Source: Symbiodinium natans
Lineage: Eukaryota; Sar; Dinophyceae; Suessiales; Symbiodiniaceae
Assembly: GCA_905221605.1 (NCBI GenBank)
Contig: CAJNDS010001624.1
Span: 331,501-395,500 of the forward strand
DNA length: 64,000 nucleotides
Reading direction: 5' to 3'
Numbering within the stretch: the stretch's first letter is position 1; the number at the start of each line of letters is the position of its first letter. Both the position numbers and the translations under genes were made by a program. This document shows positions 1-12,553 of this stretch, in pieces. The notes under the pieces are model-generated. The model worked only from the letters and a program-made list of their open reading frames with translations, searched no databases and was not told the origin of the DNA.

Positions 1-660
1 AGCCCTTCACCCTGTTGAGTTTTTTGAATGTCAATGGAGAGCCATGGTGGGTTCACGAGAAACTTCGATGGCTACCTAGTCGGTTGCAAAGGCCCAGGTG
101 AGGCCTGGGGTTTGCCAAGTCGTGCAAGGCTTAAAACAAGCCGCGGGTTGAAGATCGTGGCTTATTGGCGCTTTCCGGGCTTAGTGCTTCATGGCTTCGT
201 GTAAAGGGACTCATAACCCAAATTTCTAGGACCCTTATAACCCAATTTAGGGTCCTTACAAGTCTACTTGCAACTAGGGGGGCCTCTCCTTGTTGGAGTT
301 TATGAGCTAGCACAAAGAGAAGCGCTGTCCATCTTTGCCGAGCTGCGCCATCTCGCACCAAGACATCCGGTCGATAAGTGCAGTTCATGACCTCCTGGGA
401 GGGTTTAGGGTTTAGGGTGTAGGGTTTAGGGTTTAGGGTTTAGGGTTTCAAAAAAAGAACTAGAGGAGGGACCCTTACAAGGGACCTCAGAGGTTCTTTG
501 GGGCTTCTTCAGGGGCGACTTAGGTATATAGGGACTATGTAACATATAGGTATATGGGTTATATAGGGGAGAGTTTAGGGGTGTGCCTTATTGGAGTCCT
601 TATAAGGGGATCGCGACTTAGGTATATAGGGACTCTGTGGGGTATATGGTTGCGGGGTTG

Positions 661-727
661 ACCCTAAACCCTAAACCCTAAACCCTAAACCCTAAACCCT
701 AAACCCTTAAACCCTTAAACCCTTAAA
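661..727. repeat. Interstitial telomeric array (CCCTAAA)n
   Basis: About 9 units, the last ones with an extra T. The whole 400-2400 region carries many short tracts in both orientations and no gene that I can support. Confidence 0.95.
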
Positions 728-2118
728 CCCTAAACCCCAACCCCTGCAAGCCTTCTGGTGGCCGCTTTCGACCGTATACGTACTTCCTGGTACCCAGGAA
801 GGTTCAGAGTTTCACGAGCGCATTTTCAATTACTACTGTTGTGGCTGCCCTTTGACCTTCAACCCCCCAAAACCCTAAACCCTAAACCCTAGACCCTAAC
901 CCTAAACCCTAAACCCCAAACCCTAAACGCTAAACCCTAAACTCTAAACCCTGGACTGAGGCTGGGACTTTAAAATCAAAAAGCCAGATCATTGCTCCAA
1001 GAAAATCCTTCGGGCGGCCTATAATGAATGAGCTTTGGGGAGCAAACTAACCCTGAAATTGGGGTCACATGACATATTTGTATGTTGTATATATATATAC
1101 ATACATATTTATACATATATATATATACATATATAGAGATCTATTTATTTGCTTATTTGTTTAGTAATGATTTTCACATCGAAAATATGAATATACACAT
1201 GTAATTGTGGATCCTACAAAGCTCTAAGTTCTATTCCGGTATAGAGGCCTGGACTCCATAAACTCAACATGGCGATTGCCGTAGCAGAGGAAACCTCATA
1301 ACTGGAAATGGCAAGAGTTGAGGGTTCAGGGTTTAGGGCTCACGAAACCCTAGCCCTAAACCCCTCCTCCCAGAATGGGTTTAGGGTGTAGAGTTTAGGC
1401 TTGAGGGTTTAGGGCTGACAAAACCCTAACCCTAAACCCCTCAGCCCTCAAGCCCTCAACCCTAAACCCCAAACCCCATAATCAACCTGAAAGCAGGCTC
1501 GTGCCGCCCAGAAGCCGAGGACAAGATACCCCCAAAGGTCGTCCTGACGGACGGAGGTTCTTGGCTCAGGGAGTTTAGGGTTTAGGGATTTTTGTGTTTA
1601 GGGTTTAGGGTTCAGGGGCTCTGCTTTGATCGCTTTAAGGCTGTAGGGTGAGGATTGAGGGGCGCAAGGGTTTCAGGGTCTAAGGTTCTAGGCTGCATAG
1701 GGTTCAAGGTTTTATAGGGTTTTGGGATGTGCAGGGTTTAAGATTTATCGAGCCTGGGGATGTTTCAGGAGTTTAGGCTTAAAGGTTTAGGGCTTAGGGA
1801 TTTTCGCACTTTGAAAGACTTCAAAGCGCCCAGCATATCCCCGGGCGATTAAGGCATGAAGCTTTTGAGGGTTTAGGGTTTAAGGTTCAGGGTATGTAGT
1901 TTATGATGTTTTCCTTACTGGGTATTGGGCTGTTTGGACTGGTTTGGTGTAGTGCCCATTTACTCTGGGGCGGTAGGATTCCCCTAAACCCCAAACCCCA
2001 AACCCCAAACCCTAAACCCTAGGGTTGGGAGGCTCCTGGGCTTAGGGTGTAGGGCCTAGGGTTCATGCTGGGAGATCTAGAGGACTCCAGAGTTCGGGAT
2101 TTGAGTGGATTACTACGA

Positions 2119-2216
2119 TTTGCTTAAGAATCCCCCAAAAATGAAAAATCATAATCCCAATATTACCCTTAATAAGGAAGAACATGTCTGATTTTCTGGG
2201 GGGGTTCTTAAGCTTT
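2119..2216. mobile_element. Family D inverted-repeat element
   Basis: TTGCTTAAGAATCCCCC to GGGGGGGTTCTTAAGC with centre AAGGAAGAACATGT. Other members: 28617-28711, 52946-53052, 62885-62972, a partial copy at 28912-29006, and truncated copies at 50290-50391 and 63967-64000. Confidence 0.7.
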
Positions 2217-2683
2217 GAGTGGATGATGTCGCTCTCTCCTCTGAGTCGCTGCCTTCACTGAAGAAACCCCAAAACCCTAAACCCTAAACCCTAAACCCTA
2301 AACCCTAAACCCTAGCGGAGCAGCTCCGAGAGGTCCAGAAGCTCAACTCTGCAACAAGCCCTAAGAGTCCTGGTTTAGGGTTTAGGGTTTAGGGTTTAGG
2401 GTTTAGGCTCCGGAGTTTTGCCCCCTGAATCCCCGAAACTCCCAGAGACCCTCAGACCTAAAAATGCTAAAGCCCCCCCGCGCGGAGCGCTGCAGGTCCC
2501 TCACACATCTGAGGCTGCCTGTGGGCAAGCCCTCGCTTACGCATGTTTGGGGTTTCGGGCCTGTTTAGGGTTTATATACTCCCAACCCCTTTCTGGGGCT
2601 AATCAAGTGAGCAAGGTGCATGATCATGTCCTACAGTCCCGATCCGCACCTGAAGCCTCAAAACCTGTCGGTCCTAAAGCCAA

Positions 2684-5600
2684 ACTCAAGTGTCCTGGGC
2701 GGAATGTTGTGCTTTGACACATCTTGCACCTGTCAGCCGGCGTAGGCTGGCGGAGTTAGGGCCAATGATTCTCAACGAGGTTCTGACTCATGAGACCCAC
2801 ATGGGTGGGTTCAGGCGGCATGCCGTGTCCAGTGTCCAGTGGCAACTCTTCTTGAAACCTAAGCAGCTCAGCGCTGGTGTCGACAACTGTCGACAACCCA
2901 ATGGGCAAGCCCCTCCCTGGTGCCCCCGACATACCTTCTTTGGCCAACCCTCCAAGACACCTCCGGTGCCACGATGAGCATGTCGAGCATGTCAGCTGCC
3001 GCACTGGGGGAAATGTACAGGATAGCCGCCATAAGATCCTCGGGCGCTGATGAGGGATGAGCTCAGGGTGTCCCTAACCTCAGCCTAATAACCTCTACTG
3101 GCGAATGAAAAAGACTCCTGGGCTCACAGACTAAACTATCCCCGTGCAAACGCTATAATCACTTTCGCTTTTTCCGCTTTCACTTTCGAGCGCATGGCAC
3201 TCGTCAAGCGAGTGCGGCCGGCACGTCCGTTACCAAAAATGCTAGGGGGGGGGGGTGGGACTAAAGCAATAGTATGGAGAAGGCACAACAAACACAAAAA
3301 CCTCGAATGCCAAAGGTGAGCACAACTCTCTGAGCCCTCCTGGACTATGCTTTGCTTCACCCGCCGGTATGTTGGAATGACCATGTGGCGCTCATTTGGT
3401 ACGTAAATAGAAGGCCCTAGCAGAATCTATGCTCGTGTCAAATCCGTTTCAAAGCAGACACCAACTTCCTCTTCACGACTTTGCTCAAACCCTAAACCCC
3501 ATAAACCCTAAACTAGCATCTCCCCGACGGCACATCTCAAAAGCCACCACCCTCTGCTGGGTTGAGGGTAATCGCTACCGGATGTCCTCCTACAAATCTC
3601 TTTCAAGCAATCCCCACGATACTAGCTGAAGGTTCGTGGCTACATGGCTGTAAGTAGGGTTAGAAGTAGGGCAACCTGGTTCAAGTATGTCCTAATCCAC
3701 AACTACCATAGGCACAGAGACTGACGCGGCCATGGTGAGTACGAGTACGAGACCAGTCCGGGACTTGAATCGCGCTGCCATTCTTTCGGGAACTTCCAGG
3801 GCACTCTTTCCGCCCAAAACCCGCATGGGAGATGGAACTTCTCTACCCCGGATTTTGAGTTTGGGCTAAACCGTAAACCCTAAACCCTAAACCCTAATAG
3901 GGTTTAGGGTCCTCAGGATGAAGATACGAACACCAACAAACCTCAGGACCGTTCTTATCTCTCGGCGAAGCCTTACAACCAATGAGGGTTGAGGGTTGAG
4001 GGTGCCTGAGGCGGTGGCTGTGCGACCTGGCTGTTGGGCATCCAATCCTCAGAGCACCCATCAACCCTGCGAAGTCTAGGACCTTAGGGTTTAGGGTTTA
4101 GGGTTTCGGGTTTAGGCCCTGCATGCTATCCAACACTTCAAACCTTCAAACCCTAAACACGCAGAGACAAAACGGTCTAACCTTAAGCCCTGACCTCCCA
4201 ACCCTGACCTCTGAGCCTAACTCCTGTAAACCCCGAGACGCTAAGCCCCAAGCCCTAAGCCCTAAGCCCTAAGTCCTAAACCCCTTAACCCTAGACCCCG
4301 AGACCCTCACATCCTAAACATTAAGCCCTAACCTAAACCTTCACCCTAAAGCCCTGAAGCCTTAACCCACAGGGGCTCCTAATCGGTCCTAAGGCCGAAC
4401 CCTAAACCCTAAACCCTAAACCCTAAACCCTAAACCCTAAACCCTAAACCCTAAACCCTAAACCCTAAACTCAGCGTAAAGAAGGGAGATGCTGAAAGGA
4501 ACGCAGTGATAAGCGCTATAGTATGAGCTTCGGGTCCATGTCTTCGGTTTGGAAGGGTGCTTAGGGGTTTAGAGTCAGGGGCTTAGGGTTGAGGCTTAGG
4601 ACTTAGGAGCTCCGGTTTGAGGTGCTACGGCTGTGTTTTGGAGTTGAGGGCTGCGGCTTAAGGTTCTACCCTTCGAAAGGTCAAAGAGCTTCCGAGTTGG
4701 ACCTGTAAGGTGCTTCAAGGTTCGCGAGGGCTCTTTTCGCCAGGCTGGGTGTAAGCCGTACACGTGTTCAGGGGGGGGAGGGGGGGGGGAGGGGGGGAGA
4801 AGGGGCAAGTTGCAAGCTCTTGTTACCCTAAACCCTACGCCCTGAACCCTGAACGACTTCAGAGGACCTCACCAAACCCCACCCCCCCTCTCCTGTCGGG
4901 AGCCTAAGAGTTGGGTTTAGGGTTTAGGGTTCAGGGTTTAGGGTTTTCGAAAACCCTGAAAACCCGAAGGGCAAAACCAGATCGGGCCAAAACAGTCAAA
5001 GCCCTCAGGGCTGAAAGACCACTTTTCACAGGGCGGGGTGACCTTCTTGCAACAGGCTTCAGCCCTATATGAACCCTATGAACCCCAAACCACATGAAGC
5101 ACATGAACCCTAAACCCTAAACCCTAAACCAGGTAGACTCCAAAAACTGAACCCTCGACGAGGCGCGGAAAGAATTCAGCAGGTCAGGCTGCTTCAGCGA
5201 TCGATGGACCAACTCTGTGACGACCTGCGTTGCTCGGGTGTGCGGTTGATCTTAGGCATGGTCCCGTAGCATGGGCCCTTAAAGGGGACCCTTATATACC
5301 CCCTACATACCCAAACCTGTAGAACACAAGGGCTCATACTTCAGAACCCCCCCCCCTCTAAAGAAGGTGAGGGACCATATTAAGGGCATGAATGCGGCAT
5401 GAAACCCTGAGAGTTGAGGGTTCAGGGCCTCATAAGCCTTAAGCGCCTTCCCTTCCCTCCGAAGACAAAAAGGCCCAGCACAGACACATACACATACGTC
5501 ACGTACGCACATCCAGATACAAAAAAATGCCAGCTCTTCAGGTTTTCGGTTTCAGAAGCCATCTAGTGAGGAACGCTTTGCAGACGCCATGGCGAACAGG

Positions 5601-7355
5601 AGGGCGAAGTGCCAAGTGAGTCCACGCTCCAGATGGCGATGACACCATTTTAGGAAGGGCCAGACCACTAAGAGGTGGGTATCGACTATTCTAGTTCTCT
5701 GCTCCAGGACCATGGGCAGTTCTACGTGGAGTTGCAAGTTGATTTTGGCTATCATGCAGATTACCTTGCTTCTAACCCTACTAAACCCGAAACCCTGAAC
5801 CCTGAACCCTAAACCCTGAACCCTGAACCCTAAACCCTAAACCCTAAACCCTAAACCCTAAACCCTAAACCCTAAACCCTAAACCCCACCCATGAACCTT
5901 CAAGTAGGGGCTGACCATCACAGGGGGGGGGGGAGGGGTTGTCAATCCCGACCTCGGCCCTCCCCATTCAAAGACCTGAAAATATCTGCCAACAAGCCCT
6001 GGCCCTTCCTATTGTTTAGGGTTTAGGGTTTAGGGTTTCGTGTGTGGGGTTTAGGGTTTAGGGTTTAGGGTTTAGCGTTTGGCGCTTCGGAAAGGCATAA
6101 GAGCCAAGTTACTTGGGAAACGCTCGCCACAGCAAAAAGCTCTGGTTGGCAGAAAAAACTGCACCCTCGGACCAACCGTTAGGAACCAGGCTTCTTTTGT
6201 CAACCGCGGCTTGCACAGACAGACGAAGAATGAGAACGGAAGACTCCACCGAACAAAACTTCGAAACCAAGCTTAGCCAAACCTTTGTGGGACACAAGTT
6301 TTGGAATGTGTTCGGTTGCATGTTGAAATTCAAACTCCATGCCAACTTTGTGCTTTGACAATCCGCCTTGATTCATGTCAAGATGATTTTCGACAGCTTT
6401 CGGAGAGTGGTCAAAGCTTAACTACCCACTGAAGATTTGGCAAGAAGTTTGCAAGATGATTGAAGCATTTTGAAGTAATACTCCCAGTTAAATAAAACGG
6501 GCGGAACATGGATGAACACCTTTACAGTTTCCACGATCCTTTGATCTTGCAACTTCAACGTGGATGCCAGCAAAAACCCATCTCATCTGAGCATCGATGT
6601 TTCCTGATAGGATGCTGACGGGATGTTGTATGTTGTGTGGTTTATGCCTTCTCAATTTAAATAAGCACGACATAAAACATGTAAAGACATCTAAGCTGCA
6701 CTTGCATTCGCACAACCGATCCCGCAAGAGGTCCGTGAGTGTGGCTGTGATGCATTGTTCGCGCCCGAATGCGAGCCACAGTACTTTACAACCTTTAGGG
6801 TTTAGGGTTAGGGTTTAGGGCCCAAAGTACTTTACAACCTTGAAGTCGTGCCCTAAACCCGACACTCCACACGCCATGATCAACTTTCCAGGGCCCTCAC
6901 ACAAGCCCGACTTGCTGGGGGCTTAGGGGTTTAAGCCCAAAGCTTTGTACTCGAAGCTCACAGGTTCGGAGTAGGGAACTGCCTGTTTCTCCCTTGGGAT
7001 GCTCCCCCTTTTACTAACAGTCCTGAATAGGGATTCGAATAGGGGGTACTATAATCCCCATTAAGGAGCTGTATCAGGGGGAAACACCCCAATGTATCCG
7101 TTTAAGCATTTTTTTACTTGGTAGCCCAGCAACCATATTATAATAATAACGGCACCCTTTTGTTGGTTGGCTACTTTATAAGGGAACCCAGAACAAAAAA
7201 CAAGAAAGGTAAGCCCTAAACCCTAAACCCTAAACCCTAAACCCTAAAACCCTAAACCCTAAACGATTTTAGGGTACCTCTGGGCTACCAAGTTTAAGAA
7301 ACCGAAAGCACCCTGGCCTCCTCCGCAGCCTCCGTGTTCAGGCTCAGGAGGAAAC
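2684..7355 (-). CDS. Left copy of duplicated multi-exon gene (partial)
   Basis: Four exon candidates in order on the minus strand: A from 7355 (SLNTEAAEEAR), B from 5224 (VV.ELV.R.LKQP), C 3038-2961 (26 codons, AAADMLDMLIV, GT donor) and D from 2729 (VQDV.KHNIP). Each begins directly after AG. The same four exons recur in the same order at 63113-59040. In exon C 21 of 26 residues agree, which is the evidence that these are real exons rather than chance open frames. Exon D here runs about to 2684. The gene probably continues outside the window. Product not recognised; helical, charged segments suggest a large cytoplasmic protein. Introns hold telomeric tracts and inverted-repeat elements. A TAA follows exon A in frame, so it must be spliced. 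Confidence 0.5.
3877..3911. repeat. Head-to-head telomeric junction
   Basis: CCCTAAACCCTAA runs directly into TAGGGTTTAGGG, an inverted (fusion-like) junction with no spacer beyond the repeat itself. Confidence 0.85.
4399..4470. repeat. Interstitial telomeric array (CCCTAAA)n
   Basis: About 10 perfect units, within the span of the left gene copy, so probably intronic. Confidence 0.95.
5806..5884. repeat. Interstitial telomeric array (CCCTAAA/CCCTGAA)n
   Basis: Starts with CCCTGAA variants and becomes pure CCCTAAA, a gradient of decay seen at other tracts too (for example 20790-20880). Confidence 0.9.
6780..6841. repeat. Telomeric tract between 16-bp perfect direct repeats
   Basis: AGTACTTTACAACCTT occurs at 6780-6795 and again at 6826-6841. 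Between them are three TTTAGGG-like units and CCCAA. On the minus strand the repeats place AAG|GTTGTAAAG at both borders, so the insert would have GT and AG ends. Confidence 0.9.
7117..7292. mobile_element. Family F element with telomeric insert
   Basis: Perfect 13-bp ends CTTGGTAGCCCAG / CTGGGCTACCAAG and TTTA on both sides (likely target duplication). A (CCCTAAA)n tract at 7214-7264 is absent from the related copies 25038-25161, 37715-37825 and 39422-39512. The last copy is flanked by TATA. Confidence 0.75.
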
Positions 7356-7807
7356 CTCGAAAACTTTTTTACAGAGATGAGAGGAGGGATTCCTGGAAGG
7401 GACCCTTCATCTGATTCCCCGATAGAATCCCGGGTTTAGGGTTTAGGGTTTAGGATTTGGGGTTTAGTCCCTATGTACCTAAGTAGCCCCGAAAGAGTCG
7501 CTGAATAGCCCCCTACGGCCCCTTATAAAGTGAATATTTTGGGGCAGCCGAAGGGATCTCTGCCTTGGGGACCAGATGAACCCCAAAAAAGGGTCTTGGG
7601 GTTTATAGGGTTTAGGGTTTGGGGTTTAGGGTTTAGAGAGGGTTAGTAGCCATAAACCCCAAGAAAGAGTACGGGCGTACTCCACGACGAACCTCTCAAA
7701 CGAGCACACAAGGACAAGTTCCGCAATGGAGCGAAGAGGTGCTCAACTCACAGCACACAGAGGTGCAACAAGCGAGAACAGAAGCCGGACGTTAGAGCCG
7801 GGTGGGA

Positions 7808-7919
7808 CTTGGCTGCACTCAGGAGGGTAGCTATAAATTAAACTCTTGGCTGCCTTAGTAAGAAACCCAATAAACCCAAAAAAGGTAAGGATCTAAAGTT
7901 ACAGTAAAGTACCACAAAG
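7808..7919 (+). repeat. Dispersed repeat, empty of telomeric sequence
   Basis: 112 bp starting CTTGGCTGCACTCAGGAGGG and ending GTACCACAAAG. The second copy at 57548-57689 is 30 bp longer. Confidence 0.85.
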
Positions 7920-8079
7920 GGGAGAGGCGGGAAAGCTAAAAACCACCTGTTGCTTCGGGCCGCTTGAGTCAAAGATCTCGCGACCGGAGCGGTCAAGTGC
8001 AATGAATCACTTGTCACTACAAACACACGTGTTTGACACAAAAAACGCACTTGGAACATGCTCCGGGCAAGATGAAGAT

Positions 8080-8150
8080 ACATACATACATACATACATA
8101 CATACATACATACATACATACATACATACATACATACATACATACATACA
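8080..8150. repeat. (CATA)n microsatellite
   Basis: About 17 tetranucleotide units passing into TGTACATG and then GT repeats. Confidence 0.95.
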
Positions 8151-8159
8151 TGTATCCAT

Positions 8160-8840
<681 letters not shown>

Positions 8841-9627
8841 ATGTACTGTTTGGGGTGTAGGGTGTAGGGTTTAGGGTTTCGGGCATTGCCTGGCCAACTG
8901 TCATGCCGGGCCACAGATGTCGGAAAAGAATCGAGGTTCGCCGCCACCCTTGTTGTTCAAGCACGGGGCCTGGCGATGCCGCGAACGTCATTCTACGTAC
9001 GCCCTCGACCCTAAACCCTAAACCCTTCGACACGAAACCCGAAAAGGCGAGCAGGCTGATAGTGTTTAAGCCTCCTCTACCAGACTCTGCCACGCTGTTC
9101 GGGACACCCTGGCGCAAAACTACGGCGGCAGCGTCTGCTCGGAGCGCCTCAGACCCCTTAAATCCGGCAAAATGTCGCTAACACGCCTCACAGCGTTAGC
9201 CAGGACCTTTGGTGCGTGAAGGTTATAAGGGCATCTTTGTCATTCAGGGATACGTGTGGCTCGCTTGGGGTTTGGGGTTGAGAGTTTGATCAGGCCAAAA
9301 ACTCTTCAACCTGGGTGTACTTGAAAGTTCATGTGTAGTTACAGGTAGGATTATATAAGTAAGGCAACCTTTATTGTAACCTCAATTCGGGTACACACAG
9401 TCAAGCTTACACCTCTAAACCCTACACCCTACACCGCATGCTATCTCGGAAGCCCCTGGAATTCCCAGCGTTGGCCAAGCCAGGGCACGAGAATGTGCAT
9501 CACATGCTTGGGAAATCCTGAGATGGGCCATGAGAGGGAGTACAGGGGGGTTTAGGGTATTCCTCAATTAAGGGCCCACATTCAGGGACCATGTAACTAC
9601 CCTTAGAACAATGATAGGGATTACGGC

Positions 9628-9828
9628 ATGGGTTTCGAGCTGCTGCCCGAATTTTTTTGGACGCTGCGAATCATCCACACATGCGCAATTCTAACGCCAC
9701 AAGCCCTTGAAGACATTCAAGATGTTTTGCAGTACCTCTACCCCCAAAGCCTTCAAGTAGCGCAAGCGTCATTGCTAGTGGCCCCACGCTCACTCCGAAA
9801 CCCTGAACCCATACTTACTGGCTCTTAG
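9628..9828 (+). CDS. Probable coding segment (unknown)
   Basis: 66 codons open from an ATG. Includes LLPEFFWTLRIIHTCAILTP and QALEDIQDVLQYLYPQSLQV, helical and protein-like. The minus strand has stops here. It ends in a short telomere-like stretch before TAG. Confidence 0.35.
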   Translation: MGFELLPEFFWTLRIIHTCAILTPQALEDIQDVLQYLYPQSLQVAQASLLVAPRSLRNPEPILTGS

Positions 9829-10465
9829 TAGGGAAAGGGGGAATCAAGCACCTCATATCCTTTGAGGGGATTATATGGGGTAGATCACTCCCTTGTTTCC
9901 CACTAAGAACCAACAACCCCCAACACCAAAACCCAAACCCCTAACCCCAAACCCCAAGCCCCAAACCCTAAACCCCCGAACCAGGAAGCATAATCCTCAA
10001 AACTGCAGCTAGAAAGTCGACTCTGGTCTGCAGCTGCCAACTCCAGGGGTACCCTGAGATCCAGGCTGGTGGGAAGGGTTTAGGGTTTGGGGTTTGGGGT
10101 TTGGGGTTTGGGGTTTGGGGTTTGGGGTTGGGGGTTTGGGGTTTGGGGTTTGGGGTTTAGGGTTTAGGGTGGGACTGAGAGACGCTATTGGGGTTTCGGC
10201 TTGGTGGTGGGGGGGGGGGGGGGCTTCTCGTCATGCATGGAACCAAAATACATGACAAGAACAGCCATCCAACGACTTGACATCTTTTATAAATAGAATA
10301 CATCTTAACAAATAAATCAATATATATATATATATGTATACATATATATTTATGAAGAATACATGCATAAACATATGTATGTGTGTGTGTGTCTCTCTGC
10401 ATATTGTTGGATACGCTTTGTAAGTGTTAACATATTCACATGTTTGCAATCTTTGTAGTTGCAAG

Positions 10466-10567
10466 GCTTGGGAGACTTCATCGACCTCATGGGAGTTTGG
10501 GGATTCTACGGTTCATTCGACCTTCTTTATGCAGGCTCAAGTGGCTCTCTATGGTGTCAGGGTCTAG
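10466..10567 (+). CDS. Probable exon ending at AG|GTTTAGGG
   Basis: Follows TTGCAAG and reads GDFIDLMGVWGFYGSFDLLY then AGSSGSLWCQG. The frame ends at GTCTAG|GTTTAGGG, so the telomeric tract supplies a GT donor. Product unknown. Confidence 0.35.
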   Translation, partial: AWETSSTSWEFGDSTVHSTFFMQAQVALYGVRV

Positions 10568-10691
10568 GTTTAGGGTTTCGGGTTTAAGTAACTCTAAACT
10601 CCAAACCCAAACCCCTGAACCCTTCAACTTGAAACCTCCCAGAAAAAGGACACGAAGTCCCAAAGCCCTCTAACAAGTAAAGGATAGTTTC

Positions 10692-10850
10692 ATCATGGGT
10701 TTCCCCCTACTACCCCCCCACACTACCCCCTGCCCCCCTTTGAATAGCCTTAATTCGGCTTAATTATCCCTAGATGGCCTCAATTTTTTGAGGGGGGGGA
10801 GGACGCACAGTAGGGGCGGTAGTAGGGGGGAACCCATGATTTCAGGTGAG
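10692..10850. mobile_element. Family H inverted-repeat element
   Basis: ATCATGGGTTTCCCCCTACT to AGTAGGGGGGAACCCATGAT. Other members: 18957-19074 and 27322-27444, each with long C or G runs inside. Confidence 0.7.
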
Positions 10851-11301
10851 CAAACTACCCAACTGAAACCCCAAACCCTGAACCCTAAGCCCTAAACCCA
10901 CTGAAACTGTCCTAGATAAAGCAATTGCAAGAAAGGCGCTTTCCTCGCATCAGCGGGTCAGGATGCGTCATGGGTATCCTGCTCATGGGGCGAAATCCCC
11001 AAGGCCTAGAAACATCTAGCCCTAAACCCTAAACCTACCCCTGGGTTAGTTTCAAAGTGCAGCTTTGACCGCTTGACTAGGGGTTTACCCCGCAAATGCA
11101 GTAGGGTCCTGTACAGGGGAGGACCTCTAAACTTAAACGATGATGCCTTCTAAAGATCCTACGGACCCTTTTCCTAAGCCCTAGAACCTGAAAACCCTTT
11201 TTTAACACGGACCTCTGAAGCCTGTCCAGAGTCCCCTCAAACCCACCACCCACTGAGGCCCGCACCGCAGAACGCCCGTGCTTCACACAAAGCGCTCAAG
11301 C

Positions 11302-11988
11302 TCAGAGTATGTATCTTTGATACAATCTGAATGCGGGGGCTTCTTCAAACAAGAGGATGTGTTGGTGAACTTTCAAATGTTCGGAGCGGGTCTTCTGTAA
11401 TGAGGGAAGAAACTGTTGCAAAAGGTCAGGATCAGCAAGAAACTGAATCACGAAAGAAGTTTTGTACATCTGGAAGTAGGCAAACCACTGGTCTACACAA
11501 GCGCCAAACTCATCATGCGTGGGAACATGCATGACCTGCCAACCATGCTCGCGATCCAACCAGAAGAACGCCAGCTCGTGTGCCGGAGCACTAGTCACAA
11601 AGATGGTGGAGCACCAGAACACCTCATGATTGGCCGCTTCCGTTTCACTGCTCCAGCACATCTGCTGCACCACCGGTGGCGGGGGCACAAAGTGGGAGGC
11701 AACCGCAGGTAGCCGGGCCTTCCACCGATCCCGTGACTGCGCAGCATCAGCCGCCAGCAGAGGCTGCGTGCCGTCCCGCACTCGTGCATGTTGTTCTTGA
11801 CTCCATGTGAGAAAGTTGTTCCAGGGACCAGCTCTGCATCCAGGTCCCTTAGCCGACTGCAGCGCCTGAATGGCTCCACTTATTGGCGAGTCCGGTGCAA
11901 GAACTGCTCGGCGGAAGATGTGTCCTGCAAAGGACCACTTTCTAGCTGCCCAGCAGTACAGCCAACACTTCTGCGGGTGCTCACACTC
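11302..11988 (-). CDS. LINE C-terminal region with Cys/His segment
   Basis: Open frame with no Met at its beginning. It enters from the RT by a frameshift near 11980. It begins CECEHPQKCWLYC, a Cys/His-rich stretch that may bind zinc, followed by WSFAGHIFRRAVLA, reminiscent of the post-RT region of dinoflagellate LINE polyproteins. The tail has Trp/Phe-rich blocks (ELAFFWLDREHGW, CVDQWFAYFQMY) and ends at TGA 11302-11304. No RNase H motif was recognised. The frame from 11781 has its own Met, but the conserved segment lies upstream of it. Confidence 0.65.
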   Translation of the reverse strand, partial: ECEHPQKCWLYCWAARKWSFAGHIFRRAVLAPDSPISGAIQALQSAKGPGCRAGPWNNFLTWSQEQHARVRDGTQPLLAADAAQSRDRWKARLPAVASHFVPPPPVVQQMCWSSETEAANHEVFWCSTIFVTSAPAHELAFFWLDREHGWQVMHVPTHDEFGACVDQWFAYFQMYKTSFVIQFLADPDLLQQFLPSLQKTRSEHLKVHQHILLFEEAPAFRLYQRYIL

Positions 11989-12553
11989 GCAAGGCCCGGC
12001 GCCGGATGCGGCAGAGAGCGTGAGCCTGGGTGACTGTGAGGTGCTTGGGCAGCGTCAGCTTGAGTAGCTGAACCAGGTACGTAAACTGAACGCTCCTCAC
12101 TGTGCGCTGCTGCTGTTGGTTCAGTTCGAGGCAGGGGGAAAACCACAACCAAGTGCTAGAGAGGTACTTGGCAAACACTTCGATGGCTGTTTTCCATGTG
12201 TGCCAGGAGGCGTGCTTGGTGACTGCACGCGTGTCCTCCCACCGCTGTCTGAGGCTTCTACACGCGTCCTGCCACAAATACTGGAATTGACAGGTGCCAG
12301 TGGGGCAGTGCTGAATGGTTTTGCGCAGGTACTTGGCTCCAGCGCTCCACTGCATCCGAGCGAGGGCGCTGTCAGGGCACACCAGGGTCCTGCCTTCAGC
12401 CAGCCTCGTCTCAGTACTCATCACCGAGCACTTGCTGAGTGCAAACTGAAAGCCACCCTGAGCCATGACCTCTGCCAACAAACTCACAAAGGACTGAGCA
12501 TCCTTCCATTGGGAGAAACGGAGGATGAGATCATCGATGAACAGCCACCCCAT
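11981..12553 (-). CDS. LINE reverse transcriptase, motif C and thumb
   Basis: Continuation of the RT after a one-base shift. It starts with MGWLFIDDL, where IDD is RT motif C (two catalytic aspartates), followed by a conserved-looking segment with GGFQFALSKCSVM (motifs D/E region) and a helical thumb-like region. It ends at a TGA at 11981-11983. The +1 frame beyond continues with the element's C-terminal Cys/His segment, so this stop is also caused by a frameshift. Motif C uses FIDD where many elements have YADD or FADD. Confidence 0.8.
   Translation of the reverse strand: MGWLFIDDLILRFSQWKDAQSFVSLLAEVMAQGGFQFALSKCSVMSTETRLAEGRTLVCPDSALARMQWSAGAKYLRKTIQHCPTGTCQFQYLWQDACRSLRQRWEDTRAVTKHASWHTWKTAIEVFAKYLSSTWLWFSPCLELNQQQQRTVRSVQFTYLVQLLKLTLPKHLTVTQAHALCRIRRRALRV

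Noticed and set aside
8080-8150. CRISPR-like or regulatory array
   Set aside because: Pure CATA tetranucleotide repeat without spacers; the organism is eukaryotic.
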